64,000 bases of DNA from Moanibacter sp965226025 (GCA_965226025.1 CBDDCD010000001.1:1-64000), one strand, 5' to 3'. Positions 37,281-47,397 are shown, counted from the first letter of the stretch. Notes: a model not told the origin generated them from the letters alone. Numbers and translations are program-made.

Positions 37281-37326
37281 CTTGCTTCGCTCGCCGGTGA
37301 TTGTTGTGTTGGGTGTGAAAGGACAG

Positions 37327-38898
37327 ATGACAACGCAATCGAGAAAACCGAACATCGTCTATTTCTTCGTTGACGACATGGGCTATGGTGATGCCTCGTG
37401 CCTGAATCCCGACGGAAAGATCCAGACCCCGAACATTGATCGCCTGGCTCGGGAGGGGATGGCGTTTACCGATGCCCACTCCAGCTCGGCCGTGTGCTCG
37501 CCGTCGCGCTACAGCGTGCTGACCGGGCGCTACAACTGGCGCTCCACGCTTCAGAAAGGGATCGTCGGCCTGTACGGCGATCCGCTGATTGCCGAAGATC
37601 GCCTGACCGTTCCGGGATTCCTGAAACCGCACGGCTATCACAGCGCCTGCATCGGCAAATGGCATTTGGGCCAAGGCTGGGATTTCGATGCCAATGCGGA
37701 CGATTTCCATCCTAACGCCCCTTACGGGGCAGGCAGGATTTGCACGGACCCCGATCTCGAAGCCACCCTCAAGCAACAGGAGTTCTGGAAAGAGGCCTTT
37801 TCGAAGCCGACCACTGGTGGCCCGACCACCCGTGGGTTCGACTACTATTTCGGCGTCGATGTGCCTAACTGGCCGCCGTACTGTTTTATCGAAAACGACC
37901 GCATCGTGGGCATCCCCTCGGAGTTTCTGCCAGCACGACTGCTGGGCACCAACCTGGCCAGCACCGCGGGCCCCGCCATGCCCTACTGGCATTTCGAACA
38001 GTTGCTGCCGACCTGGGCGAAGAAGGCCGACGGCTACATCAAGGAGCGGGCAGAAGCGGATGAACCGTTCTTTCTCTATCTGCCCATGACCTCGCCCCAC
38101 ACACCGCTGTCGGTCAACAAGCCCTGGATCGGCAAGAGCGGTCTGAACAACCTCTATGCCGACCTGGTGATGGAAACCGATGATGTGTTTGGGCGAGTAC
38201 TCGCCTCGCTGGAGAAACACGGCGTAGCCGACAACACTCTGGTGATCTTTGCCAGCGACAACGGTTGCGCCCACTACATTGGCGCGAAGGAGATGGAGGC
38301 GCAGGGGCATTTCCCCAGCGGCCCCTATCGTGGCTACAAGTCCGACGCCTGGGATGGCGGGCATCGCATCCCGTGCATGGCTCGCTGGCCTGGTGATATC
38401 CGCCCCGGGAGCGAGTGCGGCGAACTCGTCTGTCTGTCCGACCTGATGGCTACGTGCGCCGAGATCGTCGGCGACGCTCTGCCGGATAATGTCGGCGAAG
38501 ACAGCGTGAGCATGATGCCCTTGTTCCGCGAAACGGGCGAGCCGGACCGGAGCAACGTGCTGCATCACTCGGTCACAGGCAAGTTTGCTATTCGCGACGG
38601 CCACTGGAAGCTGGTGCTGTGTCCGGGCTCAGGCGGTCGGACTCACAACGATGCCGACGCCGCCCGCGCGGGTCTGCCGCTCGTCCAGCTTTACGACATG
38701 CAGGCCGATCCCGGCGAGACACGTAACCTGCAGGCCGAGCATCCGGACAAGATCAAGGAGCTGCTCGCCTTGCTGAAGACGTATATCGCCGACGGTCGGA
38801 GCACTCCCGGTTCGCGACAGAAGAACGATGTGCCAGTCGATATCTGGAAACTCGACACTATGCCCGATCTCGATCCCGCAGTTGTCGATGACTATTGA
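37327..38898 (+). CDS. type I sulfatase
   Basis: A 523-residue arylsulfatase-family enzyme. ATG 37327 with AAAGGA upstream. Metal-binding DD at 16-17 (FFVDDMGYGD), formylglycine site C57 in CSPSR followed by YSVLTGR, HxG motif IGKWHLGQGW, and FASDNGC near 312. It removes sulfate from sugars or aryl esters after Cys is converted to formylglycine by an anaerobic or FGE-type maturase, not encoded here. No signal peptide is evident. Context suggests sulfated polysaccharide degradation. Confidence 0.95.
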   Translation: MTTQSRKPNIVYFFVDDMGYGDASCLNPDGKIQTPNIDRLAREGMAFTDAHSSSAVCSPSRYSVLTGRYNWRSTLQKGIVGLYGDPLIAEDRLTVPGFLKPHGYHSACIGKWHLGQGWDFDANADDFHPNAPYGAGRICTDPDLEATLKQQEFWKEAFSKPTTGGPTTRGFDYYFGVDVPNWPPYCFIENDRIVGIPSEFLPARLLGTNLASTAGPAMPYWHFEQLLPTWAKKADGYIKERAEADEPFFLYLPMTSPHTPLSVNKPWIGKSGLNNLYADLVMETDDVFGRVLASLEKHGVADNTLVIFASDNGCAHYIGAKEMEAQGHFPSGPYRGYKSDAWDGGHRIPCMARWPGDIRPGSECGELVCLSDLMATCAEIVGDALPDNVGEDSVSMMPLFRETGEPDRSNVLHHSVTGKFAIRDGHWKLVLCPGSGGRTHNDADAARAGLPLVQLYDMQADPGETRNLQAEHPDKIKELLALLKTYIADGRSTPGSRQKNDVPVDIWKLDTMPDLDPAVVDDY

Positions 38899-39065
38899 GG
38901 ATTCAGCAAAGACGACACCCAACAAAGCGTTGCACAGCGACGCGGTAAACCACGCGCGTGAACGCAAACGTTCCGTCGCGCTGCGCGCGCCGTGTCTACG
39001 GCTGTGAGCCAGCGGTACACCCAACATCACCAGGTAGCGGGCCGATGTTCGCTCTGTGCCAGAGG

Positions 39066-39209
39066 ATCGGTATTCCCGCCGTCTCATTTGGCATCGCCCA
39101 CGCCGGTTCCAATTTTCACGGGCCCGACGAAAACATTCGTTTGGACGACTTCATCCTGGGTATCAAGCACGTGGCTGCGACACTTTACGAATATGCGTCC
39201 GCGGATTAG
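39066..39209 (+). pseudogene. C-terminal fragment of an M20-family peptidase/deacetylase
   Basis: GIPAVSFGIAHAGSNFHGPD, ENIRLDDFILGIKHVAATLY is the C-terminal strand-helix of M20 metallopeptidases, with the conserved His and Glu (FHGPDENI). The N-terminal catalytic domain is absent. Confidence 0.6.
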
Positions 39210-39310
39210 CCTTTAGATTCGTCGTCACTCACAATTTGATCCTGCTGGCTTTGCCGATTATAGTGGCTACAGTCCGAGCAGAAAAGTGGAATCACGCCAC
39301 GAGCCGAAAC

Positions 39311-39436
39311 TTGACGAAGTGGGCAATGTCCGTGCTCGTCACGATGGGATCGATCGGCGTCCACGCAGACATTACCGAATACGAGGTGACTTTCGAAGCG
39401 ACTTGGACTCGAAATACCCAGACTCTGTTCGCCTAA
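39311..39436 (+). pseudogene. N-terminal fragment of a secreted spondin-domain protein
   Basis: From TTG 39311 or ATG 39326 the sequence gives a signal-peptide-like start (TKWAMSVLVTMGSIGVHA) followed by ITEYEVTFEATWTRNTQT, the opening of a spondin_N domain. It stops after about 40 codons. Confidence 0.45.
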
Positions 39437-39520
39437 AGAGATCGATAATGTGTCTGTTTGTCCTATGCACTTTTGGTGATTGTGGGTGTCGCTGTCCTGA
39501 GGTCTTGCGGTGTCGTTCCA

Positions 39521-41008
39521 TCATTCTGGCGCGTTGTCCAGGAAATACGCATCGAGCGCCCGCGGCTCCGATCCCGCCGACTTGAACTTCTGGTAGTCGT
39601 ACGGCCCCACCGGCGCAAAGTCCCCACGCATCGCGTAGATCGATCCGTCAGTCAGCCGCACCGAGAATCGCACCACCTGTCCCGCCACCTGCGCCATCGA
39701 CTTCCCGTCTTTCCATTGCGGTGTCCAGTAGAGCTCATCCCCCGCGAATGAAACGGCGTCGTCGAAACCGTACCCGGTAAGCGGCTTCCCCATCGCATCC
39801 TCCACCTGCACGCGGATCTCACCCTCTGACGCTTTCACATTGATCTGCAGCTCTCCCCCCTTCCAGTAGACGATCCGCGTCGTCATCGAACCCGCTTCCC
39901 CCTCCGACTCCAGATAGCAGAACCCGTCCAGCCGCAGCTCGTGCAGAAGGATTGCGCTCTCTGTCAACAGCGACGGATCCTGAGACACCTCACCGTGTTC
40001 CCCCTTGAACGAGCTCGAGTACACCCGGATCCGATCGTCCTCTGTGACCACCATACTCGACGCGTGAACGAGACCGGCGCCATGCTGACCCGGTTCGGAA
40101 TTGGCTATGAACGGATCCCGCAGTCCTCGCTGAAAGTGCCAGCCGTTGTAGCTGTAGATGAGCTGACAGTCGATGGTGCCGTAGAGGAACTTGATCGGTC
40201 CGTCGATCTCCGCCGTTTCGCTGTACGCCGCTGACACCTCGGGCGGCGTGTGATAAACCCACAGAAACCCGACGAACATCCCTTCGTAGGGAAACACCGT
40301 CATTCCGTAGAGCTCCGCCGCCGGCGTATCGAGGGCGTCTGCCTGGAGCAGCAGCTCCGGCTTCGAGAAGCTCCGCCAGTCCCTCGTCTCATAAATAGCC
40401 ACCCGCCGATCCCCGACACTCGGCCGCGCCGCGATGCAGTAACTGCTGCGGAATTCATTCCAGAACACGCACGCCGCCGGATCGATACCGTGGGGATGCC
40501 ACCGCGCTCCTTCGGGTCGTTTCCACGACCTTCCGTCTGCCGAAGCATAGAGTAGACAGTCGTGCCCCAGGCGATCCTCCGCCCAGCAGCAGACCAGTCC
40601 CTTGATCCGCTCCCCCGGATCCTCCGCCTGCCCATCGAAGTAGGCCGGCGCCCACTCGAAGAACTCCCCCGAGGGGATCACCTGGTGGGGCACCCGCCTC
40701 GGAAAGTCATCTCCGCCGCAGGACAGATCCGGTGTCTCCCAGTGCACCCCGTCGTCACTCTCCGCTACCGCGGCGACATACCCCTCTTCACCGTCATGGA
40801 TCGGTCCCCCCTGGTAGAGACAGCGCCAGACCCCGCTGTCCGGATCGCGAAACACCGAGGGGTATCCCGAATGCACGTCGAGTTGGGGATCGACGAAGAC
40901 CCCTTCTGGGACGAGCTGCGGACTGCCTACCCGCCGCTCCGTATTCTGTCGGTCATAGAGATGCCCGTCGTCAAAAAAAAGCATGACTCGGATCTCCTTC
41001 GTCGGCAT
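39521..41008 (-). CDS. beta-propeller glycosidase-like protein with C-terminal beta-sandwich (GH32/GH43-like)
   Basis: A 495-residue protein. Propeller features: SGYPSVFRDPDSGVWRCLYQ, VAAVAESDDGVHWETPD, LLYASADGRSWKRPE, VAIYETRDWRSF. The last 130 residues (VYWKGGELQINVKASEGEIR) are sandwich-like, as in clan GH-J enzymes. No signal peptide. Its start is 12 bases after the heparinase-like stop codon, so both are in one operon and probably act on the same glycan. Confidence 0.7.
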   Translation of the reverse strand: MPTKEIRVMLFFDDGHLYDRQNTERRVGSPQLVPEGVFVDPQLDVHSGYPSVFRDPDSGVWRCLYQGGPIHDGEEGYVAAVAESDDGVHWETPDLSCGGDDFPRRVPHQVIPSGEFFEWAPAYFDGQAEDPGERIKGLVCCWAEDRLGHDCLLYASADGRSWKRPEGARWHPHGIDPAACVFWNEFRSSYCIAARPSVGDRRVAIYETRDWRSFSKPELLLQADALDTPAAELYGMTVFPYEGMFVGFLWVYHTPPEVSAAYSETAEIDGPIKFLYGTIDCQLIYSYNGWHFQRGLRDPFIANSEPGQHGAGLVHASSMVVTEDDRIRVYSSSFKGEHGEVSQDPSLLTESAILLHELRLDGFCYLESEGEAGSMTTRIVYWKGGELQINVKASEGEIRVQVEDAMGKPLTGYGFDDAVSFAGDELYWTPQWKDGKSMAQVAGQVVRFSVRLTDGSIYAMRGDFAPVGPYDYQKFKSAGSEPRALDAYFLDNAPE

Positions 41009-41020
41009 CAGCTCATCTCG

Positions 41021-43306
41021 TCAGCTCAAGGTCTGGCCATCGTACGACAGATCGTCGCCGTCGACGACATCCCAGACTCTGGGTGTGCTGCTGCCGTCGA
41101 GCCGCACGACAGCTGCCGACCCTTCGAAGGAAATGGGCTGGTCGTCGTCATCGCTGAGTGCATGGGATCCGCGTTGGGCGGCGGCGCAGATGATATCTTC
41201 GCCTCCACCCGGCAAGAGCACCCGCAGCCAACCTCCTTGGGCGTCTCCGAGTGGCTCGGCTGTGATTATTCGATCCTCGTCTGGCCTCAGAGGCCACAGC
41301 GCTGTCTGCAGGAGAGTAGAGTCCGTTCCATTTCGCCTGAATATGGCGCATGGGGCCGGGAGAATCTCTCCACCCTCCACATGCCAGCCCTGAACACCCT
41401 CCCCGCCATCATCGCGACCTTCGGCGATCTCCACCTCGAGACCTTCGCCACGTACCGGCACGAGGGCCAGGTTCGGCTTGCCTGCCGTTGTCGTGCGCAC
41501 TGTTTGCGACGCTTCGTCCAGTGCTGATGCCACCGGCACAAAATGAAAGAGTTGCTCGTAGACATGCTCCCCCGATCCCGACAGTCGGTCGCTCACGAGC
41601 CAGTAGTCGAAGTCGTCCGCCCCTGTCGCCTTCACGTAAATCACCGTGCGCCGATGCGTGACCCAGACGTCGATCTCCCCCTCGAAGGGTGGTGGCGGGA
41701 ATCCGGTACGCATCGGCTCGGTGAACTGAACCGGCCCCCACCCCTCGTCGTACCCGCCGCTCAGACAGTCACAGACCGCGCTCGAGTGCCACTCGTTGTC
41801 GAGAGGTTCGCCTACAGACTTGGCCCTGTCGCTGACGAGTCTCATCTGGCAGAGCCCGTCCACGGTGACCGTGCTGTGTCCCCTGGTGCCGCCCAGGAAT
41901 CGGTACCAGCGGCGATGGCGCTCCTCGCGCGAATACGTGTGAACACCCTTGTCGGCAATGAGGGTACGTCCGAAAGCGGCAACTTCGATGGCGAGTTTGG
42001 CCTCGTGGGCGTGGATATCGCCGAGGGGACCCATGTCGCACATGAGGAAATTGGCGTCTCTCCCCCAGCCGCTACGCATGACGCAGGTTCCCATCCAGGG
42101 ATAATAGGACGACTCGTGATCGGGCCGTGGACCGCGCTTCCCGGTGCTCAGCACATGTTCGAGTGATGGGTCGGCGCCCAGGTCGATCATGTTCGAGAGG
42201 TATATGTCCGGTTTGCCCTGCTGACCATCTCCCGTCTCCGGACAGAATCCGTCCGGCCGCCGCATGTCGGAGAGGAACCGGGCTCGCTTGATCATGGCTT
42301 CTTGTATGTGGGGCGAACAGCTCCAACCGTTCTTGTCGACCAGCAGCAGCACCTCGAGTCCCGAATTCGAGGAACCAACGGTGTAGCCGAGGGAGTTTTC
42401 TCTGGCGGAGCCATCGGGGTAAAAGGCGCCTTCGGGGGCGAAATAGCCACCGCAGCGGTCCAATCCTTTCTCTCTCCAGGCTGGCGAGCGCTCGAACTCG
42501 TGCAGGCCGACGCCTAGCCACAGCAGGCCGATGCCGTTGTACAGCAGCCCATTCCCCCGCGCCCCTTCGACCGCCTCCATGCATTCGGCGCAGAAGGTAC
42601 CCAACCAGTGCGTGAGGGCGCAGAGATCCTCGGCCGGCAGATTCTCCCACGAGAGGATGAATGGCAGAAGCTGCTGATAGTTGCGCGCCAGCTGCATATC
42701 CGGCACCCACATCCAGTCCGAGCGGTCGTCGACGCACTTGAAGTAGTGTCGATAGATCCAGACCAGCTTTTCGATGTACTTCTCGTCATCCGTGAGCCAG
42801 AAGCTGACGGCCAGGGTCTTGAGGAAGTACTGATAACAAAGCGACATCGGCCATCGATGCCCCAGGATGGGCGGCACGACTTCCCAATCCCAGTCCGCGC
42901 CGAGATCGACGGCACCGTCTTCGTGGTGATACGGAATGAACACTTTGTGCTCGAGGAGCAGATCGGCGAGATCGACAACGGTGTAGGGCGATAGACTGCC
43001 TGCGGCCGAGCGCGGCGCGATGTAGCCCTTGCCGGTGTGGATGTGCTCCTTGATCCGTTCCCGGTCGCGCCATGTGAAACCGAGGGGTGGATCGACAAGG
43101 AAGTCGTAGCCGCTGGTGCGTGCGGTCAGGTCGTTTTCACCGATTGATGCCCAGGGCAGAACGGGCGCCGGCCGATTCCGGTAATAGTCCAGGTAGGCAG
43201 CCGCGGCCGCGTCGAGATTGCCCGCATCAACGGCGCTCTTTACTTGCTCCATTCCCGCTGTCTCGAGATCCAGCAGCGAGAAAATCTCCCTTTCGACTCC
43301 CGTCAT
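41021..43306 (-). CDS. heparinase II/III-like polysaccharide lyase
   Basis: A 761-residue protein with the heparinase II/III layout. An N-terminal alpha/alpha-toroid of about 380 residues holds YQYFLKTLAVSFWLTDDEKY, WMWVPDMQLARNYQQLLPFI and ENSLGYTVGSSNSG. Then come an SYYPWMGTCVMRSGW strand, DIHAHEAKLAIEVAAFGRTL (His/Glu of the lyase core), and a C-terminal beta-sandwich. Such enzymes cleave uronate-containing polysaccharides by beta-elimination. No signal peptide found; substrate may be a sulfated glycosaminoglycan-like polymer given the sulfatase nearby. Confidence 0.85.
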   Translation of the reverse strand: MTGVEREIFSLLDLETAGMEQVKSAVDAGNLDAAAAAYLDYYRNRPAPVLPWASIGENDLTARTSGYDFLVDPPLGFTWRDRERIKEHIHTGKGYIAPRSAAGSLSPYTVVDLADLLLEHKVFIPYHHEDGAVDLGADWDWEVVPPILGHRWPMSLCYQYFLKTLAVSFWLTDDEKYIEKLVWIYRHYFKCVDDRSDWMWVPDMQLARNYQQLLPFILSWENLPAEDLCALTHWLGTFCAECMEAVEGARGNGLLYNGIGLLWLGVGLHEFERSPAWREKGLDRCGGYFAPEGAFYPDGSARENSLGYTVGSSNSGLEVLLLVDKNGWSCSPHIQEAMIKRARFLSDMRRPDGFCPETGDGQQGKPDIYLSNMIDLGADPSLEHVLSTGKRGPRPDHESSYYPWMGTCVMRSGWGRDANFLMCDMGPLGDIHAHEAKLAIEVAAFGRTLIADKGVHTYSREERHRRWYRFLGGTRGHSTVTVDGLCQMRLVSDRAKSVGEPLDNEWHSSAVCDCLSGGYDEGWGPVQFTEPMRTGFPPPPFEGEIDVWVTHRRTVIYVKATGADDFDYWLVSDRLSGSGEHVYEQLFHFVPVASALDEASQTVRTTTAGKPNLALVPVRGEGLEVEIAEGRDDGGEGVQGWHVEGGEILPAPCAIFRRNGTDSTLLQTALWPLRPDEDRIITAEPLGDAQGGWLRVLLPGGGEDIICAAAQRGSHALSDDDDQPISFEGSAAVVRLDGSSTPRVWDVVDGDDLSYDGQTLS

Positions 43307-43592
43307 CGGTCTCCGAGCCCCTCGTCGACTATCATGTTCAGATCACCGTAAACGCGAGTCATGGTCGTCGCCGAGCCCGTCACAAAAACCGCGAATCTGA
43401 CGGCGTCGATCGACGAGGACGAGCATGGAACTGTGGAAGAGCGGCAGCCCTAACTCCATCTGCTGCGAAGTATAGACAAACGGCAACAAGTCAACCCCGA
43501 TCATGGGCAAGAGTCAAGTTTCGGCGCCGCGGGAGCTGATAAATGGAGGTGGCGGGAGTGGGATATTTTGCCAACCCACAACCAAAAGATCT

Positions 43593-43646
43593 ATCCACGA
43601 AGGGTCCACGAAGAAGAGCATCAAATCTTCGTGTAACTTCGTGGAT
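43593..43646. repeat. nested inverted repeat CCACGAAG...CTTCGTGG
   Basis: ATCCACGAAG (43593-43602) is complementary to CTTCGTGGAT (43637-43646), and an inner CACGAAGA pairs with TCTTCGTG. This type of CACGAAG intergenic repeat occurs in many environmental genomes. It lies in the 446-base gap between two minus-strand genes, which otherwise holds no gene. Confidence 0.7.
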
Positions 43647-43752
43647 GTGCTTTGCCTACAGCTACAGCAGCTATGCACACCCCTCAATTTGAGCCTTAAT
43701 CGCACTTCAGGCCTGTTGGGAACGGCCGCAAACTGTCTGTGAACAATCGCCA

Positions 43753-44790
43753 TTATTCGCCCGTCGACCGAATTTCGATCTGATCGAGCCCCTCTGCCAG
43801 CGGTAAGGCCACCTGCGTCCCGGTCTTGTGGGAAATGTGGACCGCGGTGATCGTTTCCAAACATTTCAGCCCGTCCCGCCCCGTTGAGACCGATTCCCGA
43901 TCTTCTAGCAAACAGTCAACGCTTTCGCGTGTCGCTGAGTAAAAGTAATCGTCTAGGGTGAATTCGGCCGGCATATCGGGAATGGGGTCGAAATCATAGC
44001 GGGTGCCATAGCCCTCGTCCGCTTCGACCAGCGGGCCGTACTCCCACAGACCGCGCCGCTCGGAAAAGTTGATCCGGCCGGCTGTGCCAGCAATCGTTGT
44101 ATAACCGAGGCTTTCTTTACGGGTGGCGATACAGTTAATAAAGATGACGACACCTTCCTCACAAGCAATCATGGCCGACCCACCCGGATCGACCACCGGC
44201 TCATCGCTGAGAAAGCCTGAAACCAATATTGGCTCGGCTGGGGTGAAGTAGAAGGCGTAGTCTACGGTGTGGGTGCCATTGTGCAGCAGCGGGCGAGCGC
44301 CCTCATAGTTGATTGTTCGAACCTCACCGACTGCCCCATCATCAATCATCTTTTTGATCTTGCGATAGTGCGGCAAAAAACGGCGGGTGTGTTCCGTAAT
44401 CAGCCGCGACCCACTCCGCTCGCAGGCCTCGACCATTTTACGACCCCAAGCCACGCTGATGGCCAGTGGTTTCTCAACCATGATCACCTTGATACCTGCT
44501 TCGGCCGCTTCAATGACCGGTTGATGGTGGTACAGATTGTGCGTGGTGACATCAACGACATCGAGTCCGGCGTTCTCATACATGTCCATCGCCGTTGGAT
44601 AGCGGTGCTCCGGCGGGATCTCCCATTCATCACCGAATTGTTTTAGTCGCTCCGGATTGATGTCGGCTACAGCCATTAAGTCTGCTTCCTCGATGCGCCG
44701 GTATCCGGCCGCATGAGAGTGTGGTCGACGGCCGAGCCCGCCAATCGGTCCCGCACCCACGATTCCAACCTTAACTTTCACCCTCGTCAT
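43753..44790 (-). CDS. Gfo/Idh/MocA family oxidoreductase
   Basis: A 345-residue protein: VGIVGAGPIGG Rossmann motif (8-18) and conserved EKP at 106-108 (MVEKPLA), with HNGTHTVDYAFYF carrying the active-site His. ATG 44790 follows AAGGAG at good spacing. IS copy 3 begins 20 bases upstream of the start. Before that insertion the gene lay 17 bases after the stop of the deacylase fragment now at 46630, so it was the second gene of an operon and has lost its native promoter. Confidence 0.92.
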   Translation of the reverse strand: MTRVKVKVGIVGAGPIGGLGRRPHSHAAGYRRIEEADLMAVADINPERLKQFGDEWEIPPEHRYPTAMDMYENAGLDVVDVTTHNLYHHQPVIEAAEAGIKVIMVEKPLAISVAWGRKMVEACERSGSRLITEHTRRFLPHYRKIKKMIDDGAVGEVRTINYEGARPLLHNGTHTVDYAFYFTPAEPILVSGFLSDEPVVDPGGSAMIACEEGVVIFINCIATRKESLGYTTIAGTAGRINFSERRGLWEYGPLVEADEGYGTRYDFDPIPDMPAEFTLDDYFYSATRESVDCLLEDRESVSTGRDGLKCLETITAVHISHKTGTQVALPLAEGLDQIEIRSTGE

Positions 44791-44810
44791 GACTTTCTCC
44801 TTTTAGGTTA

Positions 44811-46625
44811 GAGCCCGTCCCAGTGGTGGAAACAATTGATTTTTAATGAGTTATGGGAAAAAAAGGCCGGATAGAGCTGCAAAAAGCTCGATCCGGCGAA
44901 AAAGGGCGCTTATGCTTGCGTTAGTCAAATACAAAGCACGCCCTTCTCATGAAAAATATTGCCGTACAAAGCTTCCTGCGTCCAGCCCTAACTCCAGTCA
45001 TTCGATGCAAAGACTACACCGTGTTTCTGGAAACAATGGAGCGGATTGACCGGGTTTTGATCGACTCCTCGCTGGAAAGGGAGGCGATCGTAAAAGCCTT
45101 GGAAGGATGGGATGAAGCGGGAGGGAAGGATCGGGAGCGACGCGCTCTAAGAGCGATAAAAGCGCTGCGGGTGGAGGTGGTGCGTCATTTACTCGGAGGG
45201 ATATCCTTTCGTTGTCTGTCGCAGGAGTTGGGACGCAGTGAGCTTCTGGCTAATTTTTGCCGGGTGCGTGAGGTAGACGGGATCCGGAAAATATCGAAGA
45301 GCAGTCTGGAACGGGATTCGAAATTCTTCGACGAAGCGTATCTGAGACAGCTGCATGCAAGGATGACCGAGGTGGTGGGCAATGCTGAACATTGTGGTGA
45401 GGCAGGATTAGAGAAGCCGATCGATACGAGGGAATGCCTGATCGACGCCACTTGCCTGGAAGCGAACATCCACTGGCCCGTGGACTGGGTCTTGCTCAAG
45501 GATGTGGGAGCAACGCTGCTCAAGGCGATCAGTCTGATCGGGCAGGCGGGAATGAAACAGCGCATGCCCCAGGGAGCAAAGGGATTGGCTCGGGAGATGA
45601 ACAAACGGTGCCTGGAGATGACGCATGCGCGTCGGCGCCGGGAGGCGGGCAAAGCGCGTAAAGGGATCCTGCGGCGGATGAAGCTATTGCTCAAGAAGAT
45701 TGAGGGCCATGCCCTTCGCCACCGTGACTTATTGGAAGCTATGTGGATGCAAAGCGATTACACCGAGAAGAAGGCGAGCCGAATCATCGAGCGAATGGAT
45801 GGTATGTTAGAGCAGATACCGCAGGTCATGAAACAGGCGCACGAACGGATCATAGGGGGGCGGCAGGTGAAGAATGAGGAGAAGATCCTGAGCGCCTACG
45901 AACCTGAGATTGACGTCATCGTGCGAGGCAAGGCAGATCGGGAGGTGGAGTTTGGCAACACCCTTTATTTATGCGAGAGCGCAGAGGGATATCTGTTGGA
46001 CTGGAAACTGTATGGGGGGCAGGCCCCGAGCGAATTGAAGCAGCTTTGGGAAAGTCTGGAGAGGCAAAAGGGCTTCGCTTTAGAGGAGAAGATCGAAGCG
46101 ATCAGTGGGGATCGGGGCTATGCCTCGAAGGCGGCCAGCAAGCGGCTCCAGGCAGAGGGGATTTTTGACGCCCTTACGCCCCGCAATCCACAAGAGCTCA
46201 AGGAGCGGATGGAGGAGCCGCGCTTTGTCCGGTTGCAGCGACGACGAGGGAGCACCGAAGGCCGGATCGGAGTGCTCAAGAACCGATGGCACGGGGGCAA
46301 GATACGCAGCAAAGGCTTTGACAACCGTAACCTTAGCGTGGCCTGGTCGGTTCTGTCCCACAATCTATGGAAAATCGCGCAGAGACTTGCGCAAGAACAT
46401 GAGAAAGAGGCAACGCAGGCGGCATAGGGATCCAAGAATCGAGTCAGAGGCGCTTCCTTGGGAGAACTATCGACTCAAAGCGAGAGGAAGGGTGCTGGAA
46501 AGGTGCATAACGGATAAAAGGTAAGCTACCGAGGACGGAAGGCATGTCGTGGTCTACATAACGTGACGAAGATTGATATCGGTATCAGGCTTCCACCCAA
46601 ATCCTCTCGGATTTGGGACAGCCTC
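44811..46625 (+). mobile_element. IS copy 3, complete, 1815 bp
   Basis: Same ends as copy 2. Flanked by the 7-bp duplication TAGGTTA (44804-44810 and 46626-46632). Two bases shorter than copies 2 and 4 in an A-tract before the transposase. It separates the deacylase fragment from the Gfo/Idh gene. Confidence 0.97.
44949..46427 (+). CDS. DDE transposase, intact
   Basis: Full 492 residues, differing from copy 4 by G instead of R near residue 198 (SLIGQAG). The D166, D388, E437 triad is intact. Transcribed away from the displaced Gfo/Idh gene. Confidence 0.95.
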   Translation: MKNIAVQSFLRPALTPVIRCKDYTVFLETMERIDRVLIDSSLEREAIVKALEGWDEAGGKDRERRALRAIKALRVEVVRHLLGGISFRCLSQELGRSELLANFCRVREVDGIRKISKSSLERDSKFFDEAYLRQLHARMTEVVGNAEHCGEAGLEKPIDTRECLIDATCLEANIHWPVDWVLLKDVGATLLKAISLIGQAGMKQRMPQGAKGLAREMNKRCLEMTHARRRREAGKARKGILRRMKLLLKKIEGHALRHRDLLEAMWMQSDYTEKKASRIIERMDGMLEQIPQVMKQAHERIIGGRQVKNEEKILSAYEPEIDVIVRGKADREVEFGNTLYLCESAEGYLLDWKLYGGQAPSELKQLWESLERQKGFALEEKIEAISGDRGYASKAASKRLQAEGIFDALTPRNPQELKERMEEPRFVRLQRRRGSTEGRIGVLKNRWHGGKIRSKGFDNRNLSVAWSVLSHNLWKIAQRLAQEHEKEATQAA

Positions 46626-46629
46626 TAGG

Positions 46630-46926
46630 TTAGGATGGTTCTAAGACTTGACCGGCTAAGGTGCCGGTGTGGACGCCTTCGTCAAGGGCCAGTTGGCCGT
46701 TGACCAAGACATACTGAATCATCCCGGTTGCATACTGGTGCGGATTATCGAAATCGGCCCGATCGGTGAGCTGCTCTAGATCGAAGATGGCGATATCGGC
46801 CACTTGACCGACCGCTATCCGGCCACGATCGTGCAGGCCGAGGCGGTCAGCCACGTGACCACTCATCTTGTACACGGCTTCTTCCAGGCTAAAGACCGCC
46901 TCCTGGCGCACGTAGCGTCCCGACAC
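46630..46926 (-). pseudogene. C-terminal fragment of an N-acyl-D-amino-acid deacylase-type amidohydrolase
   Basis: The frame FSLEEAVYKMSGHVADRLGL, DRGRIAVGQVADIAIFDLEQ, FDNPHQYATGMIQYVLVNGQ and HTGTLAGQVL is the C-terminal part of D-aminoacylases, a composite beta-domain after the barrel. The barrel with metal ligands is missing. Its TAA stop (46630-46632) lies in the target duplication of IS copy 3. Confidence 0.78.
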
Positions 46927-46954
46927 GCGAGCGTGAGCGCCGTGGGAGCGGGGA

Positions 46955-47269
46955 TGAGGTTTTCCAAGGCCATGCGTACACTGCCCAAGAGCTCAACGAA
47001 GGAATGGCAAGCGTTCACAGTGGCTATTCCAACTTACAGTATACCTTTGAAGATATGATCGCTGAAGGGGATAAAGTCGTGGCTTTTGCTACGGCACGTG
47101 GCATCCATGAAGGTGATGTCATGACGCGACTTGGCAATGCGTCAGCGACAGGCAGGGAGATAACACATGCGATTATGTTCATCTACCGTTTAGCTGATGG
47201 CAAGATAGTAGATCTTTGGGAGTAATATGATGATATGGCGAGGCTCCAACGGCTCGGTCTCCTTCCCGA
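46955..47269 (+). pseudogene. SnoaL-like/NTF2-fold protein, truncated with an in-frame stop
   Basis: The frame GHAYTAQELNEGMASVHSGY, LQYTFEDMIAEGDKVVAFAT, REITHAIMFIYRLADGKIVD is typical of SnoaL-like polyketide-cyclase-fold proteins. A TAA at 47223-47225 interrupts LWE-YDDMARLQRLGLLPE, and the first 40 residues are replaced by the deacylase fragment of opposite strand. Confidence 0.65.
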
Positions 47270-47397
47270 GTAAGGGCGGGAGAATACAGCATAGTCAATG
47301 AAGACTCAGGCTCAACGGGGCAGCGATAGGCTTCTTTCACGAATTCCCTCGACCGAAACGAAAGCCCGGGATCGTCGAGGATCTACGCAATGAATTG

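Noticed and set aside
37153..38604. 483-codon minus-strand open frame
   Set aside because: Antisense shadow of the sulfatase gene, whose motifs are all on the plus strand.
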